A stretch of 64,000 nt of DNA from Bacteroidaceae bacterium (GCA_017461345.1 JAFTYP010000021.1:106155-170154); one strand, 5' to 3'. Shown: positions 27,528 to 37,282, counted from the stretch's first letter. Notes: generated by a model from the sequence alone, not told the origin. Program-made: numbers and translations.

Positions 27528-28169
27528 ATGAAGATATTTGGTATAGGAATGAATTATGCAGCACACAATAAAGAACTGCAAAATTCGTTATTAAATATAG
27601 AGGATGTTTCTGCACAGCGAAAGCAGCCTGTTGTCTTCACGAAAGCAGACTCTGCCCTACTGACAGATGGCCGGCCATTCTTTATTCCGTCTTATACAAA
27701 ACAATGTGAATATGAGACAGAACTTTGCGTACGCATCAACCATCTCGGGCGAAGCATTCCCGAACGTTTTGCGTATCGCTACTACGACGAAGTAACCGTT
27801 GGAATCGATTTCACTGCTCGCGACCTGCAGGAGAGATTTCGACAGGAAGGTCTTCCCTGGGACCTCTGCAAAGGTTTCGATGGCAGTGCTGCTGTAGGGA
27901 GATGGATGCCTCTGAAGCATTTCGGCAAAGATGTTCAGAATTTACATTTCCATCTGCTCCGAAACGGAGAACAAGTGCAGACGGGATGTACGGCAGACAT
28001 GTTGTTCGGAGTCAACAAGTTGGTGAGTTTCATCAGCCAGTTCTTCACACTCAAAACGGGCGATATCATCTTCACAGGAACTCCGGCAGGCGTAGGTCCT
28101 GTCAACATTGAAGACCACTTGGAGGGATACTTGGAAGGAGAAAAAGTTCTGGAGTTCAACGTAAAATAA
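27528..28169 (+). CDS. Fumarylacetoacetate hydrolase family protein
   Basis: Cytoplasmic FAH-superfamily enzyme, 213 residues, acting on C-C bonds of small keto acids (acylpyruvate hydrolase, oxaloacetate decarboxylase or isomerase types; the reaction cannot be chosen from sequence). It carries the metal-site motif YETELCVRI, GIDFTARDLQ, the substrate segment LPWDLCKGFDGSA and the C-terminal TGDIIFTGTPAGVGPV. The early IGMNYAAHNKEL replaces the usual G.NY..H. Full length for the short FAH form. It is followed by porU 64 bp downstream, probably by chance. Confidence 0.9.
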   Translation: MKIFGIGMNYAAHNKELQNSLLNIEDVSAQRKQPVVFTKADSALLTDGRPFFIPSYTKQCEYETELCVRINHLGRSIPERFAYRYYDEVTVGIDFTARDLQERFRQEGLPWDLCKGFDGSAAVGRWMPLKHFGKDVQNLHFHLLRNGEQVQTGCTADMLFGVNKLVSFISQFFTLKTGDIIFTGTPAGVGPVNIEDHLEGYLEGEKVLEFNVK

Positions 28170-28233
28170 TGTCTCCAACAATTCGTTCCTCAACTTAGGA
28201 GAAATAATAAAAACGCAAACAGTCACACAGTAC

Positions 28234-31200
28234 ATGAAACGACTTTTCACAATATGCCTGATGCTGATGGTGCTGATGCAATACATCAATGCCCAGCAGG
28301 AAAAGGGACTTAGTTTTACCAGCCTCGACTGGGAGGAGATGAAGATAGACTCCGTACTGCCCGTCTATACGGAAGTAGTACCGTTGAACACCGATTATCG
28401 TCTTCACTCCTACACTGTTTCGCTCCTCTACCCCGAATATGCAGCACTCAGCAGTAAAGAAGCACAAGTGGCCGAACGTTTCGACAGCCTTCTGAGTGAA
28501 ACCATTGATGTAGAGACCTTTGTTGGTGTGGAACGAAGGAAAGGGTTGCTTGACATTTCCTTCATACCCATACGAAAAAATGCAGGCAAATACGAGAAAC
28601 TCATCAGCGCACAAATAGTCATCAATGCCAACCGGAACGGCAAGCAGAATGCTCCCATTACGAAAATTGCCGAGAAAGACCGCTATGCTGCAAACTCCAA
28701 ACTGGCAACCGGCATGTGGGTAAAGGTAAGCATAACAGAAGATGGACTCTATCAATTCTCGCGTGCCACACTCAAAAAGATGGGTTTCACTAATCCGGAC
28801 AATGTTCACCTATACGGATATGGTGGCCATCTGCTGTCCGAGCATGTGTTCTCTGGCACACACCACGACGACCTTGTAGAAGTGCCACTCTATTATAATG
28901 CACAGACAGACAGCTGGCTTTTCTGGGGCAATGGCCTCATCTATTGGCAAGAAGACACACGTATCAGCAACACCTATGCCAGACAAGCCTGCTACTTCCT
29001 TACGCAGGAAGACAAGCCTTCGCAATTAGAGACCATCGCTTCATCCAGATATGAACCGAAGCATAATGTCTATACCACGAGGGCACATACTCTTTACGAA
29101 AAAGACGAAGAGGCATGGTTCTCTGTCGGACGTCATCTTTTCGACAAAGAAGACTATGCAAAAAACAACTCACACAGATATACACTCTCTGCCATCGACC
29201 CCGTTGAGAACGGAAATCTAACTGTGGTCTTCACAGCCTCCGGCCCTACATCAAACAGAGTTAACATCAATTTTAACGACACTGTTCCTTTTTCCTTTGT
29301 CGTTGCAGGAAACAGCGACGAATATATTAAAGCCACCGAAGCAAAACGAACCTATGAACTTGATACTCTGTTTGAAGGAGGAACACCTGCTAACATCAAC
29401 GTACACATCCGCTCCGAGGCGGGCAAAAGAGCACGATTAGACTATCTTTCATACAGTTACGACCGCAAACTCAGTGTAACGACAACCAACTACATTGAAT
29501 TTCGTTCTACCGAAAACGCTGTCACCGCTTTCAATATCGAAGGTTCAAACGTAAAGGTAATCCGCACAGGAAAAGTCGGCCAAAAAGATGCCCTCATCGA
29601 AGGGATACAGAATGGGAACAATTACCGCATCTGCGTTGACGATGGCAGACAGCACTTTGTAGCATTCAATCCTGCAGCCACGTTCCCGGAACCAACCATC
29701 GTTGGTAACGTCGAGAACCAAAACCTGCATGCCCTCGATAGCCTCGACATGGTTATCATCATCCCCACCAGCGGCAAATTGCTCTCCGAAGCACAACGTC
29801 TGGCAGACGCACATTTGCAATACGACGGTTTAAGAGTGGGCATCGTTCGTGCAGACCAAATATACAACGAGTTCTCCAGTGGCACACCAGACCCCACTGC
29901 CTACCGCCTCTTCATGAAGATGCTTTACGACAAGGCCAAGAACCCTGACGTTGCTCCACGCTATCTTCTGCTCATGGGCGACTGCGCCTGGGACAACCGA
30001 ATGCTTTCTGGTGCATGGATAAACAAAAGTCCCGACGACTATCTCCTTTGCTACGAAAGCGAAAACAGTTTCAGCGATACCAAGAGTTATGTTATGGAAG
30101 ACTACTTTGGTCTGCTTGATGACAACGAAGGTTTTGAAATCATACGTGAGAAAAGCGACATAGGCATCGGCCGATTCCCCGTCACACGCCCTGCTGAAGC
30201 CAAAATCATGGTGGACAAGACCATCACATATATGAGCAACAGAAATGCTGGCTCATGGAAAAACCTTGTTTACTTCCTCGGCGACGACGGAGATAAAAAC
30301 AGCCACATGAGGTATGCCAACAATGTCGCAGAGAATACCATCTCACTTTATCCGGACATCGAAGTCCATAAAATCATGTGGGATGCATACACCCGCGTTA
30401 GTTCACCAAACAGCAACACCTTCCCCGAAGCCACAAAACAGATAAAGAAGCAAATGAACGAAGGTGCACTCGTCATGAACTATACCGGACATGCCGGCAC
30501 ACACGCTTTCAGCCACGAGAACGTATTGCTGCGAGAAGACTTTGAAACAAATAAATGCACACAGTTACCTCTGTGGGTAACATGTGCTTGCGATGTAATG
30601 CCTTTCGACTCGAATACTGAGAACATCGGCGAGAGCGCAGTCCTCAATCCCAATGGCGGTGCTCTGGCATTCTATGGTACTGCACGTACGGTCTTTGCAA
30701 GCCAGAACTATCACATGAATCGATACTTCATGCAATACCTCTTCTCGCGCAGAACAGGCAAAAGCAACGAACGCAACCGCATAGGCGATGCAATACGATT
30801 GGCAAAGAACAGCATCATCAGCGATAATAAAGAATCCGGATACACAGAGAACAAGTTACAATACGCTCTGCTTGGCGACCCGGCTCTCACCATAGGCAAT
30901 CCCACACAAAAGATTGTTGTGGACAAAATAAACGACCACGACGTGAATGGCAATTCCATCCCCCTCAAAGCAGGCGAACATGTAAGGTTGTCCGGACATA
31001 TTGAGCGAGAAGACGGCACGACAATGACAGACTTCAATGGCATAATCCATACACGTATGTTTGACAGTAAGGAGACCATCGTCTGCCTCAACAACGCAGG
31101 AGAAGACACCGAGCCATTTGTCTTTACAGAGCAGAACATTCTGTTACACGAATCGCAAGACAGTGTTCGAGCCGGTTTGTTCAGCAAAGAATTTATCATC

Positions 31201-31998
31201 CCCATCGACATTAACTTCAGCAATCAAGAAGGACGATTTGTCTTCTATGCCATCAACGATGCAGGAAACATCGAAGCAAACGGACATAACGAAGACATCC
31301 CCCTGGGTGGCATTGTGGACAATACAGACTTCGACAAAGACGGTCCTCAAATCTATGCTTACCTCAACAACGAGGAGTTCCAGAATGGTGGCACAGTGAA
31401 TGCCACACCACTCTTCGTGGCACAACTTTCAGATGCAAGTGGCATCAGTTCCAGCGGCAACGGCATTGGCCACGACCTCTCACTTTGCATCGATGGCAGA
31501 AGCGACCTCACATATAACATCAACGAATACTACTCAAACGAGTTTGGCGACTTCACAAAAGGAACTGTTGCCTATAACATTCCCACACTCACGAATGGAG
31601 CACACAGTCTTACATTCCGTGCATGGGACGTACTGAACAACACCAGTCAGATACAACTTGACTTCGTTGTTGACAACACCATGGCAACAGACATCCTGCA
31701 CATGGTGGCAAGCCAAAACCCAGCAACCACGGGTACGAACTTCATGATAAGTTACGACCTTCCCGGCAGTGAATGCGACTTCATCGTAGAGGTCTTCGAT
31801 TTCTCCGGCCGTCGCATATGGATGCACGAAGAAAATGCAAGCGAGCCAAACGGTGTTTACAGCGTTGCATGGAATTTAACAAACGGAGCCGGCTCAAAGG
31901 TTGGTTCAGGAATCTACCTTTACCGCTGCAGTGTAAGGTGTGGAGATAGCAAATGGACCACAAAGGCACAAAAAATTGTGGTATTGAACAATAAATAA
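28234..31998 (+). CDS. porU: Type IX secretion system sortase PorU
   Basis: Cell-surface C25 (gingipain-like) cysteine protease/sortase that removes the C-terminal sorting domain of type IX cargo and attaches it to A-LPS. 1254 residues with a signal peptide ending NAQ. Likely catalytic residues by alignment with gingipains are H753 (NYTGHAG) and C786 (VTCACD). The N-terminal prodomain-like region is followed by the caspase-like core (about 470-830), Ig-like segments and a C-terminal sorting-domain-like end (GSGIYLYRCSVRCGDSKW). PorU keeps this domain in known systems. The porV gene follows 26 bp downstream. Confidence 0.93.
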   Translation: MKRLFTICLMLMVLMQYINAQQEKGLSFTSLDWEEMKIDSVLPVYTEVVPLNTDYRLHSYTVSLLYPEYAALSSKEAQVAERFDSLLSETIDVETFVGVERRKGLLDISFIPIRKNAGKYEKLISAQIVINANRNGKQNAPITKIAEKDRYAANSKLATGMWVKVSITEDGLYQFSRATLKKMGFTNPDNVHLYGYGGHLLSEHVFSGTHHDDLVEVPLYYNAQTDSWLFWGNGLIYWQEDTRISNTYARQACYFLTQEDKPSQLETIASSRYEPKHNVYTTRAHTLYEKDEEAWFSVGRHLFDKEDYAKNNSHRYTLSAIDPVENGNLTVVFTASGPTSNRVNINFNDTVPFSFVVAGNSDEYIKATEAKRTYELDTLFEGGTPANINVHIRSEAGKRARLDYLSYSYDRKLSVTTTNYIEFRSTENAVTAFNIEGSNVKVIRTGKVGQKDALIEGIQNGNNYRICVDDGRQHFVAFNPAATFPEPTIVGNVENQNLHALDSLDMVIIIPTSGKLLSEAQRLADAHLQYDGLRVGIVRADQIYNEFSSGTPDPTAYRLFMKMLYDKAKNPDVAPRYLLLMGDCAWDNRMLSGAWINKSPDDYLLCYESENSFSDTKSYVMEDYFGLLDDNEGFEIIREKSDIGIGRFPVTRPAEAKIMVDKTITYMSNRNAGSWKNLVYFLGDDGDKNSHMRYANNVAENTISLYPDIEVHKIMWDAYTRVSSPNSNTFPEATKQIKKQMNEGALVMNYTGHAGTHAFSHENVLLREDFETNKCTQLPLWVTCACDVMPFDSNTENIGESAVLNPNGGALAFYGTARTVFASQNYHMNRYFMQYLFSRRTGKSNERNRIGDAIRLAKNSIISDNKESGYTENKLQYALLGDPALTIGNPTQKIVVDKINDHDVNGNSIPLKAGEHVRLSGHIEREDGTTMTDFNGIIHTRMFDSKETIVCLNNAGEDTEPFVFTEQNILLHESQDSVRAGLFSKEFIIPIDINFSNQEGRFVFYAINDAGNIEANGHNEDIPLGGIVDNTDFDKDGPQIYAYLNNEEFQNGGTVNATPLFVAQLSDASGISSSGNGIGHDLSLCIDGRSDLTYNINEYYSNEFGDFTKGTVAYNIPTLTNGAHSLTFRAWDVLNNTSQIQLDFVVDNTMATDILHMVASQNPATTGTNFMISYDLPGSECDFIVEVFDFSGRRIWMHEENASEPNGVYSVAWNLTNGAGSKVGSGIYLYRCSVRCGDSKWTTKAQKIVVLNNK

Positions 31999-32024
31999 GG
32001 CTCTTGCGTAGTTATAATAGAGTT

Positions 32025-33200
32025 ATGAAAGCACACAGAATCATTCTTATCCTGCTACTTGTTGTATGTAGCGCAGGAACAGTCTTGGCACAAGACAAGC
32101 AAAATATGTTCAACCCGGTGAACACAAGTGTCACCTCATTAGCCATTGCACCTGATGCAAGAGGCGGCTCCATGGGCGATATTGGTGCAGCAACAGAAGC
32201 CGACATCTATTCACAGTATTGGAACCCTGCAAAATATCCCTTCAACATTGCCCGTGCAGGTGTTGGTATCAGTTATACACCATGGCTGCGCAAACTGGTA
32301 AGCGACATCAATCTGGCAAACCTGACTGGCTTCTATCGCATTGGCGACTACAGTGCCGTACACGCTTCCTTGCGTTACTTCAGCCTTGGTGAAGTTTATC
32401 TTTCAGACATGGAAGATATGACTATCAAGCCATACGAGATGGCGATCGATGCCGGTTATAGCCGTATGTTGAGTGAGAATTTCTCAATGGCCGTCAACTT
32501 GCGCTTCATACTCTCCGACATCAAGTACGACTACACTGCCGAAAGCAGTGCCGGCAAGGCTTTTTCTGCCGACATTGCCCTCTACCGTTTGGGCTACTTT
32601 ATGGCTGGCAACCGTGAGTGCAGTTTTGGATGGGGTATCAATCTTAGCAACATCGGTTCGAAGATTTCATATGGTGGTAGTGATAACTCCGAATTCATCC
32701 CGACAAACCTTCGTCTCGGTATGAACCTGACAATCCCCTTCAACGAATACAACAAATTCAGCATTGCCGGAGATATAAACAAACTTCTCGTGCCTACCTA
32801 CCCAAAACAAGATGAGGGCGAAGCAGACAACGACTATGAAGATAGAGTGCAAAAGGATTATTACGATGTTTCTTCCATTGCAGGTATCTTCAAGAGTTTC
32901 GGCGATGCTCCCGGTGGCTTCAAGGAAGAGATGCAGGAGATTCAATGGAGTCTTGGTTGCGAATATACCTACAACGACCGTTTTATGCTACGTGCCGGTT
33001 ATCACCACGAAGCAGAAAACAAGGGTAACCACAAGTACTTCACTGTCGGTGCAGGCTTCCACATGAGTGTTTTCTCGGTCGATGCTGCCTATGTATTCTC
33101 TACAGCACAAACCAATCCTCTGGACCAAACCATGCGTTTCTCACTCGGTTTCGACCTGGACGGCATGCGCGACCTCTTCGGTAAGATGAGAAGAAGATAA
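32025..33200 (+). CDS. porV: Type IX secretion outer-membrane protein PorV (LptO)
   Basis: Outer-membrane beta barrel of the FadL-like fold that shuttles type IX cargo to PorU. 391 residues from ATG 32025, which gives a clean signal peptide (KAHRIILILLLVV, cleavage after VLA). An upstream TTG at 32004 would add seven residues and spoil it. The family motif PDARGGSMGDIGAATEAD with SQYWNPAKY is clear, and the chain ends in a barrel-type strand. Pairing with porU is the normal attachment-complex arrangement. The other Por/Spr genes are not in this window. Confidence 0.92.
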   Translation: MKAHRIILILLLVVCSAGTVLAQDKQNMFNPVNTSVTSLAIAPDARGGSMGDIGAATEADIYSQYWNPAKYPFNIARAGVGISYTPWLRKLVSDINLANLTGFYRIGDYSAVHASLRYFSLGEVYLSDMEDMTIKPYEMAIDAGYSRMLSENFSMAVNLRFILSDIKYDYTAESSAGKAFSADIALYRLGYFMAGNRECSFGWGINLSNIGSKISYGGSDNSEFIPTNLRLGMNLTIPFNEYNKFSIAGDINKLLVPTYPKQDEGEADNDYEDRVQKDYYDVSSIAGIFKSFGDAPGGFKEEMQEIQWSLGCEYTYNDRFMLRAGYHHEAENKGNHKYFTVGAGFHMSVFSVDAAYVFSTAQTNPLDQTMRFSLGFDLDGMRDLFGKMRRR

Positions 33201-33230
33201 AATACATTTACCATTTAGCCATTTACTATT

Positions 33231-33238
33231 TACTTTTG
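33231..33238 (+). promoter_or_regulatory. -7 box of ispF
   Basis: TACTTTTG, 77 bp before the ispF ATG. The -33 is weak. Confidence 0.4.
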
Positions 33239-33315
33239 AGTTATTTACAGGAAGTAATGACGAAATCTGCAAAAGCAATAAATAGTAAATCGTTAATCAT
33301 AAAATTGTAAATAAA

Positions 33316-33795
33316 ATGATACGGGTTGGCTTTGGTTTTGATGTCCATCAGTTAGTCGAAGGACGTGAATTGTGGTTGGGTGGCATTCGCCTAGAGCACT
33401 CGCTGGGCTTACTCGGACACAGCGATGCCGATGTTCTCATTCATGCCATCTGCGATGCCTTGCTGGGTGCAGCCAATATGCGCGACATTGGTTACCACTT
33501 CCCCGACAACAGTAACGACTTCCACAACATAGACAGTAAGATTCTACTCGGCAAGACAATCGAACTGATTGCAACCAAAGGCTATACGGTAGGCAACATC
33601 GATGCCACCATTTGTGCCGAACGTCCGAAGTTGAAAGCACATATTCCCGAGATGCAAGCATGTTTGGCAGAAGTGATGGGCATTGACATCGACGACATTT
33701 CCATTAAGGCTACAACCACCGAGAAACTTGGCTTTACCGGCCGCGAAGAAGGCATTTCGGCTTATGCCACAGTGCTCATCGAACGTCATGCGTAA
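33316..33795 (+). CDS. ispF: 2-C-methyl-D-erythritol 2,4-cyclodiphosphate synthase
   Basis: MEP-pathway enzyme that cyclises CDP-ME 2-phosphate to MEcPP, cytoplasmic trimer, 159 residues. The metal ligands are in GFDVHQL (D9, H11) and the later conserved H in HSDADVLIHAICDALLGA; the signature KATTTEKLGFTGREEGI is exact. Full length. An acyltransferase gene begins 12 bp after the stop, so the two are likely co-transcribed, although no functional link is known. Confidence 0.97.
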   Translation: MIRVGFGFDVHQLVEGRELWLGGIRLEHSLGLLGHSDADVLIHAICDALLGAANMRDIGYHFPDNSNDFHNIDSKILLGKTIELIATKGYTVGNIDATICAERPKLKAHIPEMQACLAEVMGIDIDDISIKATTTEKLGFTGREEGISAYATVLIERHA

Positions 33796-33807
33796 GCAGT
33801 CCTATTC

Positions 33808-34833
33808 ATGAAGGAACGCATCGGGTATATTGACCTTGCTAAGGGTTTCTGCATCCTACTTGTTGTCTTGGACCATGTTGCCAACGAAGGTTACTTCTGG
33901 AGTGGCAACTATCCGCTGAATGAAGTCTTCGACCAGATGCGCATGCCGCTCTACTTCATCCTTTCCGGACTTTTCTTCAAAGAGTATAGCGGTGGCCTCC
34001 GGGAGTTTATCACTCGAAAGACAAACAAGATTCTCGTTCCCTATCTTTTCTTTATCCTCTTATACCGAGCGATAACCTGGTTGGTTCAGAACTATACCGA
34101 CTTTGCATCGACGGGGACAAACATCGCCGGAATATGGGGACCTTTGTGGTTCCTGCGCTGCCTTTTCTTTATGAATGTCATCTTTGCCTTGGCACACTAT
34201 GCAATCCACCGACTTGCAGGCACGCCTATCGTCGGGGAAATTCTTATGGCTATCTGCATGTTCGGCGTTGGTGTTGCCGGCTATCATGTGGGGAACTGGC
34301 ATTTGAACTTCGGGACGGCATTGACTTGTATGCCACTCTTTTGGTCGGGTTATTTCCTGAACAAAAAGTTGCATCTGCTGGAAATGAACATCAAGCGGGG
34401 CTGGGCTCTGAGTATATCTGTGCTTCTGTTTGTAACGATACATTTCCTATACATGGGCGACAATTACTTTTACAGCAACACCTACAGCAGTCCTCTGCCG
34501 CTTCTCTACGTCTCCGGCTTGGCAGGTTCAATCGCCATCCTGCTCATAAGCAGCGTTATCCGCCGGTTGCCCATTGTCTCGTATGTGGGTCGCTACTCGA
34601 TTATCATACTTTGCACGCATCAGGTCATCATAACCCTCCTCGTTGCGGCAAAGCATTTCCTGCCGGAGATGTACCGGCAAACCGGCTTGACAGAAAGCCT
34701 CATCTTCTTTGCTATCACCGTCGGCATTTCTATTCTCTGCTGCCGTCCGCTGAAGAAATACTTGCCTTGGTTTACGGCTCAAAAAGATTTGATTAAAATA
34801 CCCTGCAGTGATGTTGACGAATTTCTGCAGTGA
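33808..34833 (+). CDS. Acyltransferase family 3 membrane protein
   Basis: Integral inner-membrane acyltransferase (OafA/NodX-like fold), 341 residues and about ten membrane segments. The family opening YIDLAKGFCILLVVLDHVAN contains the histidine thought to be catalytic, and RMPLYFILSGLFF follows. Such proteins O-acetylate or otherwise acylate surface sugars. Repeat array F begins inside the reading frame at 34803: the last ten codons and the TGA stop are made of repeat units. The C-terminal tail after IKIPC is therefore probably not native to the fold. Confidence 0.88.
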   Translation: MKERIGYIDLAKGFCILLVVLDHVANEGYFWSGNYPLNEVFDQMRMPLYFILSGLFFKEYSGGLREFITRKTNKILVPYLFFILLYRAITWLVQNYTDFASTGTNIAGIWGPLWFLRCLFFMNVIFALAHYAIHRLAGTPIVGEILMAICMFGVGVAGYHVGNWHLNFGTALTCMPLFWSGYFLNKKLHLLEMNIKRGWALSISVLLFVTIHFLYMGDNYFYSNTYSSPLPLLYVSGLAGSIAILLISSVIRRLPIVSYVGRYSIIILCTHQVIITLLVAAKHFLPEMYRQTGLTESLIFFAITVGISILCCRPLKKYLPWFTAQKDLIKIPCSDVDEFLQ

Positions 34834-34886
34834 TGTTGGCAAACTTCACTGCAGAAGTTGACGAACTTCACAGGAGAAGTTTGCAG
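34803..34886. repeat. 22-bp periodic array F (CTGCAGTG units)
   Basis: Cores at 34803 (CTGCAGTG), 34825 (CTGCAGTG), 34847 (CACTGCAG, the reverse complement of the first two) and 34869 (CACAGGAG), each exactly 22 bp apart; right arms ATGTT or AAGTT. The first one and a half units are inside the acyltransferase reading frame, and the array ends just before the converging GH92 stop. Confidence 0.9.
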
Positions 34887-34892
34887 ACTACT

Positions 34893-37184
34893 TTAGTAAC
34901 CATCGGAAGTCAAACTGTACGGAGCATCCTTCTTGGCTATTCCCAATTGCTTGTTCGGCTTGTCAGACATCTGTAAAGAGAGTGTTCCACCAGAAACCAG
35001 TTCCTTGTAGGTGATATAGTTGCGTGTAATAGACTGACCGTTCAGGCTGCGTTCGGCGACATAGACATTCTGTTTCGAATTGTCCTTTGCCTCAATAACG
35101 AACTGCTTTCCGTCTTCCATTGTGATGGTTGCCTTACGGAAGATGGGACTTCCGAGCACATATTGGTCTGTTCCAGGCGTAACTGCATAAAGGCCTAACG
35201 CAGAGAGAACATACCACGACGACATGCCACCTTGGTCCTCATCACCAGGGAAACCATCGGGCGTACTGTTATAGAGCCGCTCCATTATCTGGCGAACCCA
35301 GTACTGCGTCTTCCATGGCTGACCCGCATAACTGTAGAGATATGGCATATGTTGAATGGGTTGATTGCCGTGAGCATACTGTCCCATACCCGCGATCTCC
35401 ATCTCCGTCATCTCGTGAATCTTGCCGCCATACCATCCGGGCTTAATTGTGCTGGGTTGCGAAAAGACGCTGTCCATCTTCTCCACAAAGGCTTCGTCAC
35501 TGCCAAAGAGGTCGATAAGACCCTGAACATCGTGGAAAACGCTCCATATATAATGCCATGCATTGCCTTCGGTGTACGGTCCGCCCCACACAAGAGGGTC
35601 GAAAGGCTCCATGCTCCACCTGCCGTCCTTACCTCTTCCTCTGAAGAATTTCGTCTCAGGGTCCCAAAGGTTCAGGTAGTTGCGAAGCACTCTTTCGAAT
35701 ATCTTCTCGTAAAATGTATTGCCACACGAGCGGGCAAGTTTCCAAGCGCACCAGTCGTCGTAGGCATATTCGAGTGTTTGAGTAACACTTCCATGCGACT
35801 CAGGGAAGGTGACATAACCCAGTTGCCAGTACTCTTTCCAACCTGCTCTTCCGTTCGCACCACCTAATGGGCCTTTGTTCATAGCCTCGTGAGCATATGC
35901 AGCCAATGCAGAATCTGGGTCGAAAGAATGTATGCCTTTTGCCCAAGCATCAGCTAAAAGCGAGATACTATGGTTGCCACACATGCCTCCGGTCTCGCCT
36001 GGGCAAGACCATGCAGGCAACCATCCGAACTGCTTTTGCGCATCGAGAAGGGCTTGCATGTAATGACCTTGCTGCGTAGGGTGCAGAATGTTGGTCAAAG
36101 GGAACTGACTTCGGAAGGTATCCCAAAAGCCGTTGTCAGTCAGCATATAGCCGTCGTAAATCTTTCCGTCGTAAGGACTATAGTAATAAGGCGTGCCGTC
36201 CGACCTGATTTCATAGAACTTGCGGGAGAAAAGGTTCGCGCGAAAGAGGCAACTGTAAAAGGTTCGCATCTGTTCTTCAGTGCCCCCTTCGACCTTTATA
36301 CGGTTGAGCAGAGCATTCCACGTCTTGAAGCCACGTGCCTTTGTCTGTTCCAACTTTCGGTCCGCGCCAAGTTCCGATTGCCAGTTCTGCCAGGCCTGTT
36401 CTTCGGAAATATAGCTACTTGCAGCTCTCGCCTGCACCTTACTGCCCGGACGGAACTTGAGGTAACAGCCATAACGCTTGCCCTTGCCGTCCTTCTCTTG
36501 CGGAAACGTTTGCTTCTGCTCCCCTTCCCAAATGCCATAATCGAGTATTGGCTGGTCGAACTGAACGACGAAATAGCAGCGGAAGTTCTCGCTGTGATTG
36601 ACGAAACGATGATTGTTAACCCATCCCGTAACCTGCCTCTTCTCAGGATTTACATGGATTTCTGACTGATCTGTATAGCCGTCAATAACCAAATAGGCAT
36701 CGTCCTTCTTGGGATAAGAGAAACGCAAGTGAACACCTCTCTCTGTAGGCGCCATCTCTGTCTGAATGCCGTTATCGAAGGTTACACTATAGTAATGGGG
36801 CTGCCCGACTTCGTTACAATGGCAGAAGCTTGCGCCTCGCTTATCGGGATCAACTTCCAGCGTGCCCGTTTCTGGAAAGAAAGTATAGACAGCATAGTCG
36901 CTAACCCAGGGCGAAGGCTGGTGGCTCTGACCGAATCCTCTGATTTTGTCGGACTCATAAAGATACTTAAATCCCTCGCCGTTGGGTCCCGTCTGAGGCG
37001 TCCACATGTGCTGACCATACGGCATAGCCGTTGCAGGGAAGGTGTTGCCGTGTGAAAGACCGAAGTTCGAATGAGTGCCTTGCAGAGTATTTACATACTG
37101 AACTAAATCCGATTGGCTGGCTGCCTCAACGAACAATAAACTCGACAAGAGAACAAAGAAAAAAGAAAAATATCGGCTGCCCAT
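34893..37184 (-). CDS. GH92 family glycosidase, second copy
   Basis: Predicted exported mannosidase-family enzyme, 763 residues, signal peptide 1-23 (ends EAAS). GH92 features are DLVQYVNTLQGTHSNFGLSHGN, the domain-linking MRTFYSCLFRANLF, MLTDNGFWDTFRSQFP, EYAYDDWCAWKLARSCG, and the late GDEDQGGMSSWYVLSALGLY and FVIEAKDNSKQNVYV motifs. It is clearly not a recent duplicate of the GH92 at 18932: the N-terminal halves differ strongly. An MFS transporter gene lies upstream on the same strand, so uptake of released sugar is possible (inference). Confidence 0.92.
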   Translation of the reverse strand: MGSRYFSFFFVLLSSLLFVEAASQSDLVQYVNTLQGTHSNFGLSHGNTFPATAMPYGQHMWTPQTGPNGEGFKYLYESDKIRGFGQSHQPSPWVSDYAVYTFFPETGTLEVDPDKRGASFCHCNEVGQPHYYSVTFDNGIQTEMAPTERGVHLRFSYPKKDDAYLVIDGYTDQSEIHVNPEKRQVTGWVNNHRFVNHSENFRCYFVVQFDQPILDYGIWEGEQKQTFPQEKDGKGKRYGCYLKFRPGSKVQARAASSYISEEQAWQNWQSELGADRKLEQTKARGFKTWNALLNRIKVEGGTEEQMRTFYSCLFRANLFSRKFYEIRSDGTPYYYSPYDGKIYDGYMLTDNGFWDTFRSQFPLTNILHPTQQGHYMQALLDAQKQFGWLPAWSCPGETGGMCGNHSISLLADAWAKGIHSFDPDSALAAYAHEAMNKGPLGGANGRAGWKEYWQLGYVTFPESHGSVTQTLEYAYDDWCAWKLARSCGNTFYEKIFERVLRNYLNLWDPETKFFRGRGKDGRWSMEPFDPLVWGGPYTEGNAWHYIWSVFHDVQGLIDLFGSDEAFVEKMDSVFSQPSTIKPGWYGGKIHEMTEMEIAGMGQYAHGNQPIQHMPYLYSYAGQPWKTQYWVRQIMERLYNSTPDGFPGDEDQGGMSSWYVLSALGLYAVTPGTDQYVLGSPIFRKATITMEDGKQFVIEAKDNSKQNVYVAERSLNGQSITRNYITYKELVSGGTLSLQMSDKPNKQLGIAKKDAPYSLTSDGY

Positions 37185-37211
37185 AAGTTCGTTATTTAAT
37201 TACTACGGTGA

Positions 37212-37282
37212 AGTTGCCAAACTATACACGTTAAAATGGCAAAGTTCACACGTTAAGTTTGGCATTTTAACGTGTGAACTTT
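37212..37282. repeat. 22-bp periodic array G with an inverted last unit
   Basis: Units AACTATACACGTT (37220-37232) and AAGTTCACACGTT (37242-37254) are 22 bp apart. A third unit, AACGTGTGAACTT (37269-37281), is inverted relative to the second. The second and third form a perfect 15-bp stem (37242-37256 with 37267-37281) with a 10-base loop, followed on the plus strand by T residues. Lies between the MFS and GH92 genes, both on the minus strand. Confidence 0.85.

Noticed and set aside
34803-34886. Simple intrinsic terminator between the acyltransferase and GH92
   Set aside because: Units are self-complementary, but there is no T-run and the same units occur in places where no terminator is needed.
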